Positions 6,699 through 8,137 of a stretch of DNA of 8,137 nucleotides are shown here, piece after piece. The notes under the pieces were generated by a model. The model worked only from the letters and a program-made list of their open reading frames with translations. It had not been told where the DNA came from and did not search any database. Each line of letters starts with the position of its first letter. Within the stretch, counting starts at the first letter, position 1. The stretch lies in the NCBI GenBank assembly GCA_030611115.1, contig JAUWQK010000054.1, positions 1 to 8,137 on the forward strand, given 5' to 3'. Origin of the DNA: Deltaproteobacteria bacterium (GTDB lineage Bacteria; Desulfobacterota; Desulfobacteria; Desulfobacterales; ETH-SRB1). The translations under genes and the position numbers were made by a program.

Positions 6699-7457
6699 AT
6701 GTCGGTATATTGCAACATATTTTCAACTTATCGCTATATTGTTGTATTAATGTTATTTGTCCTGCTCGTTATGGCCAACACAGCAGAAGTAATGGCAAAA
6801 AAGACAGGTTATAATAACAAAAAAATTATTATATTAGATCCCGGCCATGGAGGGCATGATAAAGGCGCTCAGGGTATGAATGGGACTTATGAAAAAACAC
6901 TAAGTTTAAAACTCGCCGATATTATTGCAAAAGAACTTAAATATAAATACAGGGTCTTTCTCACGAGAACAGATGACTACTGGCTTGACATTCCCGGCAG
7001 AATTGATGCAGCCAACCATCTAAAAGCAGATCTTTTTATCAGCATACACTTTGGTGGAAGCTTTTTACATAAAGCAAGCGGCATATGTATTTACTACTAT
7101 AAAGAAATATCAGGCGAAAATATTTTAGAAAGAGCGCCATTAAAAACAATCAAAAGCAATAACATCCAGACCCAGTGGCATAATATCCAAAACAGGCACA
7201 AAACAACAAGTCATGTTTTAGCTGAATCAGTGAAAAATCGCATTAATGAACACATAGGATTTGCAAAATGCAAGGTCCAATGTGCACCTGTCATAGTGCT
7301 ATCCGGCGCAGATATGCCGGCAGTAGTTATAGAAGCCGGTTACATAAGCAACCCGGCCGACGAAAAAGAGCTAAAGGACGAAAAGGTTTTATCTAATTTC
7401 GCTAAAAGTATAAGCAAAGGAATAGAAGATTTTTTCAACCGTGAACGGTTATACTAA
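6699..7457 (+). CDS. Secreted N-acetylmuramoyl-L-alanine amidase (Amidase_3 family)
   Basis: Zinc hydrolase that cuts the amide bond between N-acetylmuramic acid and L-alanine in peptidoglycan; such enzymes act in the periplasm in cell separation and wall turnover. The 252 residues start with a signal peptide (hydrophobic core about 13-28, likely cut after VMA at 33). The catalytic domain shows the zinc ligands His50 (DPGHGG), Glu65 (TYEK) and His117 (SIHFGG), and catalytic Glu212 in VIEAGYISN. No AMIN or LysM wall-binding domain is present. The segment after the third ligand reads FGG instead of the usual A-N or A-D, a departure close to the active site. The stretch at about 138-170 is longer than in minimal members and could partly cover the cleft, as the regulatory helix does in AmiB/AmiC, but that is inference. 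The ATG lacks a clear Shine-Dalgarno; later ATGs would destroy the signal peptide. It is divergent from the tRNA-Leu operon and 50 nt before tRNA-Pro. Confidence 0.93.
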   Translation: MSVYCNIFSTYRYIVVLMLFVLLVMANTAEVMAKKTGYNNKKIIILDPGHGGHDKGAQGMNGTYEKTLSLKLADIIAKELKYKYRVFLTRTDDYWLDIPGRIDAANHLKADLFISIHFGGSFLHKASGICIYYYKEISGENILERAPLKTIKSNNIQTQWHNIQNRHKTTSHVLAESVKNRINEHIGFAKCKVQCAPVIVLSGADMPAVVIEAGYISNPADEKELKDEKVLSNFAKSISKGIEDFFNRERLY

Positions 7458-7467
7458 TTTATTGTGC

Positions 7468-7494
7468 TTGCACGAACAACAAAAGCGTGATAAT
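7468..7494 (+). promoter_or_regulatory. Probable tRNA-Pro promoter TTGCAC-15-GATAAT
   Basis: In the 50-nt gap after the amidase stop, TTGCAC (7468-7473) and GATAAT (7489-7494, five of six) are 15 nt apart. The short spacing is tolerable, and the -10 ends 13 nt before the mature tRNA 5' end, as expected for a tRNA promoter. No terminator separates the amidase from the tRNA, so read-through is also possible. Confidence 0.4.
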
Positions 7495-7507
7495 TAGACC
7501 ACCAAAT

Positions 7508-7584
<77 letters not shown>

Positions 7585-7601
7585 TGACAAATTTAGTAAT
7601 T

Positions 7602-7629
7602 AAAGCCGGGGGCATCTCCGGCTTTTTTT
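7602..7629 (+). terminator. Intrinsic terminator after tRNA-Pro
   Basis: AAAGCCGG (7602-7609) pairs with CCGGCTTT (7618-7625), extendable by a G-U and a G-C pair to a 4-nt loop, and the stem is followed by a T run to 7629. It should end the tRNA-Pro transcript and insulate the small gene downstream. Confidence 0.88.
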
Positions 7630-7641
7630 GTAACAGGAAAT

Positions 7642-7815
7642 GTAACTACTCAGGTGGATAGGCTGAAGGCTGAAGACTGTTAGGAAAAAGCACATTTTGA
7701 AGCCATGTTTGGTGCAAGAATCAGATGTTTCCGCTAAAAGTATGGCAATCGTGCTCTTCTGACCCCCTTCAGCCTTCAGCCTAAACAGCTTCAGCCTGAC
7801 TACGTGAGTAGTCAC
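7642..7815. mobile_element. MITE-like element, 174 bp, with terminal inverted repeats and 8-bp target duplication
   Basis: The ends are imperfect inverted repeats of 27 bp (22 of 27 match): left from 7642 GTAACTACTCAGGTGG..., right read inward from 7815 GTGACTACTCACGTAG..., both running into AGGCTGAAG. Inside is a perfect 16-bp inverted pair, AGGCTGAAGGCTGAAG (7660-7675) and its complement (7767-7782). The element is flanked on both sides by the perfect 8-bp direct repeat CAGGAAAT (7634-7641 and 7816-7823), the mark of transposition. It carries no transposase, so it must have been moved by an enzyme encoded elsewhere. GTRA ends with 8-bp duplications recall the IS66 family, but that link is inference from memory. 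Confidence 0.8.
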
Positions 7816-7828
7816 CAGGAAATATTTA

Positions 7829-8098
7829 ATGCCGGATAAACCTGATTCAAAAGATATAAACAGGGAGTTATCCCATGCAGATGAAATTATTGAGGAGATC
7901 GTCTCTGAGTTACCCCTGAAAGAAAGAGTTGCTATTGCCAACATGAATAAAGGGGATATTGAGATACTTAAAAATGTTTTCAATAAGTATGTTAGAGGAA
8001 AAACCGATACAGAAGCGGATGACAGTGAATACACGGATATGATGAATAATCTATGGTCAAAACTGCAGAAAACACACAGACTCAGAGTTGTTAAATAA
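7829..8098 (+). CDS. Small conserved-looking hypothetical protein, 89 aa
   Basis: Not assigned to a named family. The product is soluble, charged and probably mostly helical: an acidic helix (about 15-28, HADEIIEEIVSEL), a middle helix (about 29-56, LKERVAIANM...VFNKYV), an acidic linker (60-70) and a C-terminal helix ending in basic THRLRVVK. There are no cysteines, no membrane segment and no signal peptide. The ATG has AGGA at 8-nt spacing (7817-7820), which supports real translation, and amino-acid use looks natural. The antisense frame is open across much of it but has no such support. The ribosome binding site lies in the right-hand copy of the MITE target duplication, so the element landed directly in front of this gene. 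No promoter stands out and the upstream terminator isolates it from tRNA-Pro; its promoter may now lie in the element. I have an impression of similar short proteins in Desulfobacterota, unverified. Confidence 0.75.
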   Translation: MPDKPDSKDINRELSHADEIIEEIVSELPLKERVAIANMNKGDIEILKNVFNKYVRGKTDTEADDSEYTDMMNNLWSKLQKTHRLRVVK

Positions 8099-8137
8099 AC
8101 TTTTCAGGCACACGTCCCAGGCGAAGCAAACAAAATT

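Noticed and set aside
7600..8034. Open reading frame of 144 codons on the minus strand opposite the small gene
   Set aside because: It runs through the tRNA-Pro terminator stem, the MITE-like element and the antisense of the 89-codon gene. Its translation is rich in Ser/Leu/Phe as expected of an antisense shadow, and it starts inside a gene with a better ribosome binding site.

Overview
The window looks like a chromosomal housekeeping segment of a moderately AT-rich Gram-negative bacterium. The best guess is Desulfobacterota (former Deltaproteobacteria, Desulfobacterales-like). This rests on the tRNA-Leu/tig/clpP/clpX/lon order, the character of the Lon, ClpX and amidase proteins, and intergenic repeats of a kind I associate with that group. 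No taxonomic marker was searched, so it is inference from memory.

Minus-strand unit (positions 6380 down to about 21). In transcription order it holds tRNA-Leu(TAG), trigger factor (tig), clpP, clpX, lon, tRNA-Val(TAC) and tRNA-Asp(GTC), closed by a clear intrinsic terminator. tig-clpP (2 nt) and clpP-clpX (1 nt) are packed so tightly that each Shine-Dalgarno lies in the last codons of the gene before, and clpP starts at TTG. A 320-bp gap filled with nested inverted repeats separates clpX from lon, so lon may have its own promoter. Together the products fold nascent chains at the ribosome exit (trigger factor), unfold and degrade tagged proteins (ClpXP) and degrade misfolded proteins (Lon).

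Divergent region (6381-6698). This 318-bp non-coding stretch lies between tRNA-Leu and a plus-strand amidase gene. It holds three inverted-repeat pairs, all built round the same CGAAA core, and a good sigma70-like promoter (TTGCAA-17-TATAAT) laid across the first palindrome.

Plus-strand part (6699-8137). A secreted zinc N-acetylmuramoyl-L-alanine amidase is followed by tRNA-Pro(TGG), an intrinsic terminator, a 174-bp MITE-like element with imperfect 27-bp terminal inverted repeats and a perfect 8-bp target duplication, and an 89-codon gene of unknown function whose ribosome binding site is one copy of that duplication.

I see no new multi-gene system. The coding content is ordinary core genome; the unusual material is in the intergenic repeats.
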